Shown here piece by piece: positions 16,959 to 24,780 of a stretch of 51,799 nucleotides of DNA. How positions within the stretch are numbered: the first letter of the stretch is position 1; each line of letters starts with the position of its first letter. The translations under genes and the position numbers were made by a program. The notes beneath the pieces are model-generated. The model searched no databases. It was given only the letters and a program-made list of their open reading frames with translations, and was not told the origin of the DNA. This stretch comes from Halorubrum rubrum (GTDB lineage: Archaea; Halobacteriota; Halobacteria; Halobacteriales; Haloferacaceae): NCBI RefSeq assembly GCF_024494685.1, contig NZ_JANHDM010000018.1, forward strand, positions 1-51,799. Reading direction: 5' to 3'.

Positions 16959-17447
16959 CTACTCCCGACGCAACACGAGCGCGTCGCCGTCGACGTACGC
17001 GTCCGGCCGGCGGTCGACCACGTCGAACCCGCACGCCTCGTAGAGCGCGAGCGCGGCGTCGTTGTCGGGATGTGCCTGGAGCGTCACGGGGCCGTCCGCG
17101 CCGTCGACGACCGCCGCGAGGAGTCCGCTGGCGCGACCCTCCCGGCGGAAGGCGGGATCGACCACGAGTTCGGCGAGGTGAGACCCGGACCGCGTCGGCG
17201 CGTCCACCGGGAGCGCGTAGCCGACGACGGAACCGCCCTCGGCGACCGAACCGTCCTCGGTGACGTCCGCGTCGTCCGCCGCGCGGGCGTCAGCGACGCT
17301 CACGAACCCGGACCCGATCGCGATCCCGTACTCTAGCAAGTCCGAACTCGGCTCGCGGAGGTGTCGCTGGAGGGATCGAACGCGGTCGGCGTCGGCGGGA
17401 CGGATCGGCCGGACGCGCGGATCCGAGGGGCCGTCGAGGTCGGTCAT
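16959..17447 (-). CDS. GNAT-family acetyltransferase (RimI-like)
   Basis: This 162-aa protein has GNAT motif A in LAELVVDPAFRREGRASGLL and motif B in NDAALALYEACGFDVVDRRP. It resembles ribosomal-protein or N-terminal acetyltransferases, but the substrate is not determined. The frame continues upstream through the DUF92 gene, which is a shadow. ATG 17447 (MTDLDGPSDPR) lies 5 bp after the DUF92 stop, so the two genes are probably co-transcribed. The middle section (residues 50-75) is an acidic insertion rich in Asp and Ala. Confidence 0.85.
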   Translation of the reverse strand: MTDLDGPSDPRVRPIRPADADRVRSLQRHLREPSSDLLEYGIAIGSGFVSVADARAADDADVTEDGSVAEGGSVVGYALPVDAPTRSGSHLAELVVDPAFRREGRASGLLAAVVDGADGPVTLQAHPDNDAALALYEACGFDVVDRRPDAYVDGDALVLRRE

Positions 17448-17452
17448 CGGGA

Positions 17453-18811
17453 TCACCCGACCGCGACGCCGACGCCGACCGCGAGGGCCGCGCCGGAGAG
17501 CGTCGCGAGGAAGTTCACGGTCTGGTTGCCGATCCGGCCGCCCTCGACCAACGCGCCGAGGACGCTGTCGACGGTCATCCCGAACACGCCCGCGAGGACC
17601 ACGACGCCGCCGGCCCGGAGGACGCTGCCGACGACGACGGGGTCGAGGACCGAGACGGGGGGTACGGCGAGGACCGCGATCAGCGCCGCCCCGGCGGCCC
17701 CGGCGACGCCCCCCTGCCACGTCACGGCCCCGTCGGTGCCGGGCTCGACCGGGCGGAGCGTCGTGATCAGCCGCGGGGCGTCGAAGAGCCCGCCGATCTC
17801 CGAGGAGAGGGTGTCCGCCATCGCGGTGGCGACCGCGCCGGCGAACGCGAGCCGGAAGACCGACTCGGGAACCGCGAGGTGGCCGGCCGCGGCGTACCCG
17901 AGGAGTGCGGCGAGCGCGACCGCCGAGTTGGCGAGGACGTTCCCCGTTCCGCGCGCACCCTGGTTCTCCTGGGCGACGCCGCGGTCGGCCTTCTCCTCGA
18001 AGCGGTACTTCGAGGCGAGTCCCCCGCCCGCATAAAAGGCCATCAGCGTGAGGAACCAGGCCACCCCACCGAGCACGACGGTGAGAAGCGAGAGCAGCAC
18101 CCCGGTGAGCATCCCCGGCACCGAGGCGGCCCCGAGCGCGTAGGAGGCGTACCCGAGCCCGGCCGTCACGGCGAGCGCCGCGACGACGCCGACGGCGGTC
18201 ACGGTCGGGGCGAGCGCCGTGAACCCCCACGCGACCAGCGCGACGATGACGACCGTGATGTGGGCGTCCCGCGCGTACACGAGCGACCGGACGAGCGCCG
18301 CGGTCAGGACCGCGACGGAGCCGAGGAACGCGAACTCGGGAAGCGAGCCGACGGGCGCGCCGAGCCCGCCGGAGGCGATCAGTTCGGCCGCCGCGCCGGA
18401 GGCCACCTGTCCGATGACCGCGGCGACGCCGCCGGCGAGGAGGTAGCCGGCGACGAGCCGGAACTCGTCGTCGGAGCGCGTCCGGACGAATTCGCGACCG
18501 AGCCGGCCGCCGCCGACCGCGAGCGCGGCCGCCGCGAACGCTCCGGCGGGCAGCGGGACGGGAGGGAACGTGGCGACGACGGCGAGCCCGGCGAGCGCGA
18601 GCGCGAACGCGCCGACGCCGTAGAGGCGATCCGCCTCCCTGTCGCCGGGAAGCGCGAGGGTCTCGAACCACTCGCCGTCGCGGATGGCGAGGAGGAACGC
18701 GCCGGCGGCGACCAGGAAGGGAACGGCGGCGGCGCGGCCGAGCGCCGGTGCGAACGCCGCGAGCGCGGCCACCGCGGCGAACACGCTCGCGCGTCTGACC
18801 CTCCGATACAC
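17453..18811 (-). CDS. DUF92 / TMEM19-family polytopic membrane protein
   Basis: This 452-aa protein has about 12 hydrophobic segments and a C-terminal half with the DUF92 signature: FYAGGGLASKYRFEEK, QGARGTGNVLANSA, ADTLSSEIGGLF, TWQGGVAG and GRIGNQTVNFLAT. DUF92 includes eukaryotic TMEM19 and the plant phytyl-phosphate kinase VTE6, so a prenyl-phosphate kinase role in the membrane is possible, but that is inference. The N-terminal half (residues 1-230) is an additional hydrophobic region of about six helices with no clear family. The start is GTG 18811. It leads a two-gene unit with the GNAT gene. Confidence 0.82.
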   Translation of the reverse strand: MYRRVRRASVFAAVAALAAFAPALGRAAAVPFLVAAGAFLLAIRDGEWFETLALPGDREADRLYGVGAFALALAGLAVVATFPPVPLPAGAFAAAALAVGGGRLGREFVRTRSDDEFRLVAGYLLAGGVAAVIGQVASGAAAELIASGGLGAPVGSLPEFAFLGSVAVLTAALVRSLVYARDAHITVVIVALVAWGFTALAPTVTAVGVVAALAVTAGLGYASYALGAASVPGMLTGVLLSLLTVVLGGVAWFLTLMAFYAGGGLASKYRFEEKADRGVAQENQGARGTGNVLANSAVALAALLGYAAAGHLAVPESVFRLAFAGAVATAMADTLSSEIGGLFDAPRLITTLRPVEPGTDGAVTWQGGVAGAAGAALIAVLAVPPVSVLDPVVVGSVLRAGGVVVLAGVFGMTVDSVLGALVEGGRIGNQTVNFLATLSGAALAVGVGVAVG

Positions 18812-18973
18812 ACCGACGAGTATCCGCGACGACCACTTAACCCTCCCGACAGCGGGGCGACACGGTCGTTCGGCGGCCGGCCGAACGACGAGAGCGGACG
18901 GAAGGACACGAGAAACGACCGGCCGGTGAACTCGGCAGTACGCGCACCGACACGGGAGCGAACGCGCGGCGGC

Positions 18974-19084
18974 TCAGTACCGGTACTCGTTGAACTGGAC
19001 CGCGTGACCCTCGATGACTGGAACCCCGTCCTCGGCCTCGTCGTCGTCGTCCGCGGCCGCGTCGTGTGAGTCAACCGCTGTCAT
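18974..19084 (-). CDS. 36-aa acidic microprotein (hypothetical)
   Basis: This short frame starts at ATG 19084 and ends at TGA 18974-18976. It encodes an acidic protein with a run AAADDDDEAEDG and a C-terminus VIEGHAVQFNEYRY. A TATA-like tttatg lies 24-29 nt before the ATG on the minus strand (plus-strand 19108-19113), the spacing of a leaderless haloarchaeal gene. Codon use is GC-rich at third positions, like its neighbours. I do not recognise the family. It occupies an otherwise empty 334-bp gap between the DUF92 and HAD genes, both also on the minus strand. Confidence 0.5.
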   Translation of the reverse strand: MTAVDSHDAAADDDDEAEDGVPVIEGHAVQFNEYRY

Positions 19085-19107
19085 ACCCGGTAGTTGCCGC
19101 ACTCCTA

Positions 19108-19113
19108 CATAAA
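19108..19113 (-). promoter_or_regulatory. TATA-like box of the 36-aa ORF
   Basis: The minus strand reads tttatg at 24-29 nt before ATG 19084. It lies in a locally AT-rich stretch (plus strand tacataaatgatgcggaaat), unlike the surrounding high-GC DNA. Confidence 0.45.
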
Positions 19114-19145
19114 TGATGCGGAAATAACGTCCGGTTCCGGCTCGG

Positions 19146-19922
19146 TCAGAGCACCCGATCGATCTCGCCGAGGTGGTCGACGACGTGGTCGGGTTCGAGG
19201 TCGCTCGCCGCGAGGTCGGCCTCGTCGGTGACGCCCGACAGCACGAGGACGGTGGTCATGCCGGCGCGCACGCCGAGCTCGATGTCGGTGTCGAGACGGT
19301 CGCCGACGACGAGACACTCCTCGGGCGGGTACGGGAGCCGCTCGCGGACCGCCTCGATGGCGGGATCCGACGGCTTGCCGAGGATCACGTCGGGATCGCG
19401 TTCGGCGACGGCCGCGACCGCCCGGATCACCGCGCCGGATCCGGGAACGTCCCGCTCGGCCGCGGGGATGACCACGTCGGGGTCCGTCCCGATGAACGGG
19501 ATCCCTCGATCGAGCGCCCACAGCGCCGCACAGAGGTCGTCGTAGTCGAACGACCGGTCGATCGAGGCGACGAGCGCGTCGGCGGCGTCGACGTCGTCCG
19601 TCGTCGAGAGCCCCGCGTCGGCGAACTGCTCGAACAGGCCGGGCGCGCCCAGACAGAGCAGGTCGTCGTCGGGGTGGTGCTCGCGGAGGTACGCCGTGGT
19701 CACGCTCCCGGCGGTGATCACGTCGGCGTCGGTCACGTCGTACCCCGCCGCGCCGAGCCGATCGACGTACGCCGGCGGCGCTTTCGTCGGGTTGTTCGAG
19801 ACGAACAGCGTCTCGACGCCGGCCTCGCGAAGCCGGCGGTAGCCCGACGGCGCGCCGGGGATCGGGTCGTCGCCGCGCACGACCGTCCCGTCGACGTCGA
19901 GGACGGCACCGGAGAACTCCAT
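19146..19922 (-). CDS. HAD-superfamily sugar phosphatase (NagD/Pho2-like)
   Basis: This 258-aa protein is a class IIA HAD hydrolase. Motif I is LDVDGTV with Asp9 as nucleophile and Asp11 as general acid, motif II is VSNNPTK, and the C-terminal motif CLVVGDRLDTDIELGVRAG supplies the metal-binding aspartates. Members dephosphorylate 2-phosphoglycolate, sugar phosphates, p-nitrophenyl phosphate or nucleotides. The physiological substrate here is unknown. Length is normal. ATG 19922 is chosen because the catalytic motif usually starts within about ten residues of the N-terminus. An ATG at 19931 is equally possible. Confidence 0.88.
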   Translation of the reverse strand: MEFSGAVLDVDGTVVRGDDPIPGAPSGYRRLREAGVETLFVSNNPTKAPPAYVDRLGAAGYDVTDADVITAGSVTTAYLREHHPDDDLLCLGAPGLFEQFADAGLSTTDDVDAADALVASIDRSFDYDDLCAALWALDRGIPFIGTDPDVVIPAAERDVPGSGAVIRAVAAVAERDPDVILGKPSDPAIEAVRERLPYPPEECLVVGDRLDTDIELGVRAGMTTVLVLSGVTDEADLAASDLEPDHVVDHLGEIDRVL

Positions 19923-20079
19923 GTGGATCACTGGGCCGCCGTCGCCGTATGGGTTGCGCTCGCCGACGTGACGGGGGGCCGTCGCCCGGCCGAGGGACAG
20001 GTTCGTTCCAATATCGTGATCTGTCGCACCTACGGGATAACGGAAGCGTAAAGCGGCGGCGGTCCGAATCGGAGGTACT

Positions 20080-20853
20080 GTGACGACGACTCAGGTGACC
20101 CTCGTCCAGATCGACAACTACGGGCCGTGGACGGTGACGCCGGAGCCCCGACGAGAGATGGACCTCCAGAGCCTCCAGTCCCGGCTCTTCGCCGACATCG
20201 CCGAGTTCCTCGGGCACCGCGACGGGTACGCCTTCTTCACCCGCTTCGACAACATGATCGCGGTGACGAACGGGGTCGACGCCGACGCGCACGCCACGCT
20301 CCAGGAGTCGATCGGCAACCGCTACCCGGTGACCGTCAGCTTCGGGACCGCCGTGGGCGATCGGCCGATCGACGCCCTCGAGGCGGCCAACGCCCGGCTC
20401 CAGACCGAGGGAAGCGCGCAAGACGAGGGCCGGACCGAGGTGCTCGCCGGCGAGTACCTGACCGAGACGAGTCCCGGAGACGTCCAGATCGCCCACTTCG
20501 ACGTGGTGAACGTGACCGGCAAGTACACCGACCGGCTCAACGAGTTCGACACGTTCATCGACATCGAGCGGGCGTACGCGTCGCTGATGCGGCACCTCCG
20601 GCGGGAACACGGCGCGCTCTCCTTCTTCGTCGGCGGCGACAACGTGATCGCCGTCTGCCCGGACATGTCCGAGGCCGCGTTCGCGGACGCGGTCGACCAC
20701 GTCGTCGCCGACGTCGAGGTGGAGCTTCAGGTCGGCGTCGGCCGCGGAGCCTCCGCCCACGAGGCGGGCTTCGCCGCCAAACACGCGCTGGAGGACTGTC
20801 GACACGCCGGGACCGCGGTCGAACTGTTCGGCGCGCCGGCCGCGGGCGACTGA
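20080..20853 (+). CDS. GTP cyclohydrolase III (archaeal)
   Basis: This 257-aa protein matches archaeal GTP cyclohydrolase III, which opens GTP to a formamidopyrimidine product and starts the archaeal riboflavin/F420 branch. It shows the typical start TTTQVTLVQIDNYGPWTVTP, an internal duplication with two GGDEF-like halves (FFTRFDNMIAVTNG and SFFVGGDNVIAVCP), and VGVGRGASAHEAGFAAKHAL near the end. Length is close to the methanogen enzyme. The start is GTG 20080. One base separates its stop from the glycosyltransferase start, so the two genes are co-transcribed, although no pathway link is obvious. Confidence 0.9.
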   Translation: MTTTQVTLVQIDNYGPWTVTPEPRREMDLQSLQSRLFADIAEFLGHRDGYAFFTRFDNMIAVTNGVDADAHATLQESIGNRYPVTVSFGTAVGDRPIDALEAANARLQTEGSAQDEGRTEVLAGEYLTETSPGDVQIAHFDVVNVTGKYTDRLNEFDTFIDIERAYASLMRHLRREHGALSFFVGGDNVIAVCPDMSEAAFADAVDHVVADVEVELQVGVGRGASAHEAGFAAKHALEDCRHAGTAVELFGAPAAGD

Positions 20854-20854
20854 G

Positions 20855-22021
20855 ATGGGCGGTCGGAGCGGCGGCTCCGAGAGGAACCCCCCGACCGTCG
20901 GGGTCGTCGTCTACGGCGACCTCGACGCCCGCTCCGGGGGATTCCTCTACGACCGCCGGCTCGCAGACCACCTGACGGCCCGCGGCTGGACGGTCGAGGT
21001 CGTCTCGCTGCCCGAGCGGTCCTACCGGCGGTCGCTTCTCACGAACCTCGCGCCCGGCCTCGTCGACCGGCTGGACGCCCTCGACGTCGTCGTCGAGGAC
21101 GCCTACTGCGGCCCGTCGCTGTTCCTCGCGAACCGTCGGATCGAGGCGCCCGTGGTCGCACTGGTTCACTACCTCCGGTCGGCCGGCGGCGGCGAAGCCG
21201 TCGGCGACCGCGCGGTCCGGGCGATCGAGCGCGACTACCTCCGGACCGCGGACGCGTACGTCTTCAACAGCCGCCCGACGCGGGACGCCGTCGCCGAGCT
21301 GTGCGAGGGCGACGACGCCGGAGGACGGTCCCCGTCCGCCGCGAGCGTCGTCGCGCCCCCGGCCGGTGACCGGCTCGGAACCGCCCCGGCGCTCTCCGGC
21401 GACCGACTGACTCGAGATCCCTTCCGGGTGGTCGCCGTCTGTAACGTCACCCCGCGGAAGGGGATCGCGACCCTGCTCCGGGGACTGTCGCGTCTCGACG
21501 AGGGGATCGACTGGCGGCTCCGCGTCGTCGGCGACGTCGACGTCGCGCCCGGCCACGTCGCGTCGTTGCGGACGCTCGCCGACCGCCGCGGGATCGCGGA
21601 CCGCGTCGCGTTCGCCGGCCGCGTCGACGACGCCAGGCTGCGGGAGGAGCTCCGCTCGGCGCACGTCCTCGCCGTCCCCTCCCGGTACGAGCCGTTCGGG
21701 ATCGCCTACCTCGAGGGAATGGCCTTCGGGCTGCCGGCGATCGCCTCGGCGAACGGCGGGGCGAGCGACTTCGTCGGCGACCACAACGGCGCGCTCGTGC
21801 CGCCGGGCGACGCAGGGGCCGTCGCCGACGCGATCGGACCGCTCGCGCGCGACCGCGACCGCCTCCGCCGACTGAGCGAGGCGGCCCGCGAGACCTTCCG
21901 GGCCCACCCCACCTGGGAGGAGACCTGCGGACGCGTCCGGCGGTTCCTCCGGAGGATCGTCGAGGGCGAGGCGGTCGACGGATCGGCCGCGGTCGTCGGG
22001 ACATCCGGATCTCACGGATGA
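20855..22021 (+). CDS. Family 4-type glycosyltransferase
   Basis: This 388-aa protein has the GT-B fold. A variable N-terminal acceptor domain runs to about residue 185, followed by a conserved nucleotide-sugar domain with RVVAVCNVTPRKGIATLLRG, VAFAGRV, and the glutamate-rich motif SRYEPFGIAYLEGMAFGLPA. It would transfer a sugar from an activated donor to lipid, glycan or protein. The N-terminal YGDLDARSGGFLYDR is like other GT4 enzymes. No other glycan genes are nearby, so the acceptor is unknown. It begins one base after the GTP cyclohydrolase III stop. Confidence 0.87.
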   Translation: MGGRSGGSERNPPTVGVVVYGDLDARSGGFLYDRRLADHLTARGWTVEVVSLPERSYRRSLLTNLAPGLVDRLDALDVVVEDAYCGPSLFLANRRIEAPVVALVHYLRSAGGGEAVGDRAVRAIERDYLRTADAYVFNSRPTRDAVAELCEGDDAGGRSPSAASVVAPPAGDRLGTAPALSGDRLTRDPFRVVAVCNVTPRKGIATLLRGLSRLDEGIDWRLRVVGDVDVAPGHVASLRTLADRRGIADRVAFAGRVDDARLREELRSAHVLAVPSRYEPFGIAYLEGMAFGLPAIASANGGASDFVGDHNGALVPPGDAGAVADAIGPLARDRDRLRRLSEAARETFRAHPTWEETCGRVRRFLRRIVEGEAVDGSAAVVGTSGSHG

Positions 22022-22037
22022 TAACTCGCGTGTGAGC

Positions 22038-22044
22038 TTTTTAT
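22038..22044 (+). promoter_or_regulatory. TATA box of the 76-aa gene
   Basis: The run tttttat is 27-33 nt before ATG 22071, which supports that start. A 6-3-6 inverted repeat follows directly. Confidence 0.5.
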
Positions 22045-22058
22045 TCCCGTGTCGGGAA
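22044..22058. promoter_or_regulatory. Perfect 6-bp inverted repeat next to a promoter
   Basis: The arms ttcccg and cgggaa flank tgt and lie between the TATA box and ATG 22071, overlapping the expected transcription start. Such a position fits an operator for a dimeric regulator, or a small 5' hairpin. Confidence 0.4.
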
Positions 22059-22070
22059 GGGCCGGATAGC

Positions 22071-22301
22071 ATGTCAGAAGAGATAGTTTTCGTCTGTACG
22101 GCGGAGGGGTGTGACGCCGGGCCGTGGGAGGGCGCTCACGACGCGATGGCCCACTGCGAGATGACCTCCGATCACGGCTACACCGGTCGGCCGCGCTCGG
22201 AGGTGGACGAGGTGATCCCCGCGACCGCGGTCGAGAAGCGCGACAACCGGAACCTCCAGCACAAGGGCCACCCGGATGGCGCGCTGGCGAACGACGACTG
22301 A
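22071..22301 (+). CDS. Small Cys/His-rich protein, putative zinc finger
   Basis: This 76-aa protein carries FVCTAEGCDAGPWEGAHDAM and AHCEMTSDHGYTG. The spacing C-x4-C followed by paired H/C residues suggests one zinc site, and it could bind nucleic acid or protein. The start ATG 22071 is backed by a TATA box 27-33 nt upstream. The frame extends upstream to 22032 without support. It is convergent with another small Cys/His protein (22326-22532). I do not recognise a named family. Confidence 0.75.
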   Translation: MSEEIVFVCTAEGCDAGPWEGAHDAMAHCEMTSDHGYTGRPRSEVDEVIPATAVEKRDNRNLQHKGHPDGALANDD

Positions 22302-22325
22302 GTCGGCGGGAACGCCGACCGCCTC

Positions 22326-22532
22326 TTATTCCCCATCGAGCAGTCCGAGATCATCGGCGACGAGGTCGGCCAGTCGGTCTTTGAGCCCCGGAGCGACCTC
22401 GGCCACCTCCTCGCCGTCGTGCGTCCCTTCGTTGTGCCGGGAGAGCGCGTCCGCAACGTCGGAAAGCGGGACCCGCGTCTCCGTCTCGCAGTCGGTACAC
22501 ACGATCGGGACGGTCGGTTCCTCGGAAGACAT
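22326..22532 (-). CDS. Small C2H2-like zinc-finger protein
   Basis: This 68-aa acidic protein contains VCTDCETETRVPLSDVADAL followed by SRHNEGTHDGE. The pattern is C-x2-C, then a spacer of about 18 residues, then H-x4-H, close to a C2H2 zinc finger. The C-terminal half is helical and Asp/Glu/Leu-rich. The frame is open to 22667, but ATG 22532 (MSSEEPT) gives the acidic N-terminus expected in haloarchaea. It is convergent with the other small Cys/His gene. Function is unknown. Such minimal zinc-finger proteins are widespread in haloarchaea, mostly uncharacterised. Confidence 0.72.
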   Translation of the reverse strand: MSSEEPTVPIVCTDCETETRVPLSDVADALSRHNEGTHDGEEVAEVAPGLKDRLADLVADDLGLLDGE

Positions 22533-22654
22533 CGTTCGGAGAGTCGCGGGTGGTCGGCATAGTTCTTCGGGGACGCGGCGCGCGTCGCGATCGGGCCGGG
22601 TCGCGACCGCCGACGACTCGAAAACCCCTAAGTCACGGCGACCCAACCTCGCGT

Positions 22655-24208
22655 ATGGTCGAAGCACCAGCGACGGAGGAAGGGTGGTTCGCGCTACACG
22701 AGTTCCGGTCGATCGACTGGGACGCGTGGCGTGACGCGCCCGACCGGAAGCGGGAGCGCGCCGTCGAGGAGGGTCAGTCGTACCTGCGCGACCGCGAGGA
22801 GCTCGCGACCGCCGACGCCGGGGACTCGGCGCTCTTCTCGGTGCTCGGACACAAGGCGGACCTGCTGACGATCCACTTCCGTCCGACGCTCGACGAGCTG
22901 TCGACGATCGAGCGCGGCTTCGAGAACACCGCGCTCGCCGAGTTCACGACCACCGAGTCGTCGTACGTCTCGGTCACGGAGGTGTCGGGATACGTCTCCG
23001 ACGCCTACTTCGAGGGTGACGAGGAGGAGGTCGACGAGGGGCTCCGTCGGTACATCGAGGGGAAGCTGAAACCGGAGATGCCGGACGACGAGTACGTCTC
23101 CTTCTACCCGATGAGCAAGCGTCGCGGCGAGGAGTACAACTGGTACGACCTCTCCTTCGAGGAGCGCGCGGAGCTGATGTCCGGCCACGGCGACACCGGC
23201 CGCGAGTACGCCGGGAGGATCGAGCAGGTGATCGCCTCCTCCGTCGGCCTCGACGACCACGAGTGGGGGGTGACCCTGTTCGGGTCGGATCCGACCGACA
23301 TCAAGGACATCGTCTACGAGATGCGCTTCGACGAGGCCTCCTCGCGGTACGGCGAGTTCGGCCGGTTCTACGTCGGCCGCCGGTTCCCGCCGCGCGACCT
23401 CGGCGCGTACCTCGCCGGCGAGGCGGTTCCGACCGGGAACACGGGCGGCGAGGGCGGCGACGCGCGGGGCCACCACGGCGGGGGCGACGCGCACGACCAC
23501 CACGGCGAGGGCGGGTCGGCTCACGGCGATCATCCGCACGGTGACGAGGACGCCGTCGGCGAGGGCGATCACCCCCACGGCGAGGACGACCGCGCCCACG
23601 GCGATGACGACGCCGAGGAGTCGGCCGACGGGATCCGCGGCGAGCTCGCCGACCTCGACATCTACGCCGGCAAACCCCAAGGCGAGGACGTGTTCGCGAC
23701 GGTGCTGTACAGCGAGGCCGACGTCGACGAGCTGTTCGGAGAGGTCGAAGGGCTCCGCGCCAACTTCGACCACTACGGCACCCACGTGAAGACCGCGGTC
23801 TACGAGGGACGCTCGACCGACCGCGCCGCCGTCGTCTCCCTCTGGGAGACCGCCTCGGCGGCCGAGACCGCCGCCGGGTTCCTCTCGGAGCTGCCCGAGG
23901 TCGTGGGGCGCGCCGGCGAGGAGTCTGGCTTCGGGACGATGGGGATGTTCTACACGGTCAAGCCCGAACACCGCGAGGACTTCGCCGACACGTTCGACGA
24001 CGTCGGCGAGGCGCTCGCCGGGATGGACGGCCACATCGAGACGGACCTGATGGTGAACGTCGAGGACGAGAACGACATGTTCATCGCCAGCCAGTGGCGC
24101 GCACAGGACGACGCGATGGCCTTCTTCCGCTCCGACGACTTCCGCGAGACCGTTCAGTGGGGCCGGGAGGTCCTCGCGGACCGGCCCCGACACGTCTTCT
24201 TAGCCTGA
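22655..24208 (+). CDS. pitA: PitA: chlorite dismutase/HemQ-like domain fused to monooxygenase-like domain
   Basis: This 517-aa protein has two domains. Residues 1-245 form a chlorite dismutase-like (HemQ) domain with SFYPMSKRR (Tyr151), EEYNWYDL and SGHGDTGREY, where His178 is in the usual heme-ligand position. Members of this family act as coproheme decarboxylases in heme b synthesis. A linker (about 250-310) is Gly/Asp-rich with 11 histidines between 263 and 305. The C-terminal domain (about 325-517) is antibiotic-biosynthesis-monooxygenase-like. This architecture is known from haloarchaeal PitA. The start ATG 22655 is the first that keeps the family N-terminus. The exact reaction in haloarchaea is not settled. 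Confidence 0.92.
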   Translation: MVEAPATEEGWFALHEFRSIDWDAWRDAPDRKRERAVEEGQSYLRDREELATADAGDSALFSVLGHKADLLTIHFRPTLDELSTIERGFENTALAEFTTTESSYVSVTEVSGYVSDAYFEGDEEEVDEGLRRYIEGKLKPEMPDDEYVSFYPMSKRRGEEYNWYDLSFEERAELMSGHGDTGREYAGRIEQVIASSVGLDDHEWGVTLFGSDPTDIKDIVYEMRFDEASSRYGEFGRFYVGRRFPPRDLGAYLAGEAVPTGNTGGEGGDARGHHGGGDAHDHHGEGGSAHGDHPHGDEDAVGEGDHPHGEDDRAHGDDDAEESADGIRGELADLDIYAGKPQGEDVFATVLYSEADVDELFGEVEGLRANFDHYGTHVKTAVYEGRSTDRAAVVSLWETASAAETAAGFLSELPEVVGRAGEESGFGTMGMFYTVKPEHREDFADTFDDVGEALAGMDGHIETDLMVNVEDENDMFIASQWRAQDDAMAFFRSDDFRETVQWGREVLADRPRHVFLA

Positions 24209-24258
24209 GACGAACCGGGTCCGGCTCCGCGCACCGTCCCGACTCCGCGACCGCCCCC

Positions 24259-24265
24259 TTTTAAC
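24259..24265 (+). promoter_or_regulatory. TATA box of the UspA gene
   Basis: The element ttttaac lies 25-31 nt before ATG 24290, the spacing of a leaderless haloarchaeal transcript. Confidence 0.55.
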
Positions 24266-24289
24266 TTCCGCGTCGGCGAACGGTCGGTC

Positions 24290-24754
24290 ATGTTCGACAC
24301 GATCGTGGTCGCGACGGACGGCTCCGACAGCGTGGGTCGGGCGGTCGATATCGCGATCGACGTGGCCGCCCGCTTCGACGCGACGGTCCACGCGCTGTAC
24401 GTCCTCGACACCGGCGAGGTCGAGTCGTCGCCCGACGAGGTTCGCGAGGACCTCCGCGCCGCGCTCGACGACCACGGGGAGGACGCGCTCGCGGCGGTGG
24501 TCGACCGCGGCGCGGAACGCGACGACGAGCTCGCGGTCGTGACCGACGTGCGCGAGGGCCGGCCGGCCAGGGAGATCGTCTCGTACGCCGAGGAGATCGA
24601 CGCCGACCTCGTCGTCACCGGGACGCGCGGGCGGCACGGAGAGAACCGCTTCCTCATCGGATCCGTCGCCGAGAACGTCGTCAGGACGTGTGATCCCCCC
24701 GTGTTGACGGTTCGCCGGCTCACCGACGAGGACCCCCGACGGGTCACCTTCTGA
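24290..24754 (+). CDS. Universal stress protein (UspA family)
   Basis: This 154-aa protein has the UspA Rossmann-like fold. The start MFDTIVVATDGSDSVGRAV and the ATP-binding block TGTRGRHGENRFLIGSVAEN with the G-x2-G-x9-G-S/T spacing are both present, so it probably binds ATP. Universal stress proteins are dimers that act in stress survival, often by unknown mechanisms. The gene is single, with its own promoter, and convergent with the hydroxyacid dehydrogenase gene. Length is typical of single-domain Usp proteins. Confidence 0.92.
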   Translation: MFDTIVVATDGSDSVGRAVDIAIDVAARFDATVHALYVLDTGEVESSPDEVREDLRAALDDHGEDALAAVVDRGAERDDELAVVTDVREGRPAREIVSYAEEIDADLVVTGTRGRHGENRFLIGSVAENVVRTCDPPVLTVRRLTDEDPRRVTF

Positions 24755-24780
24755 GCGACCGACGACGGGATCGAACCGCG

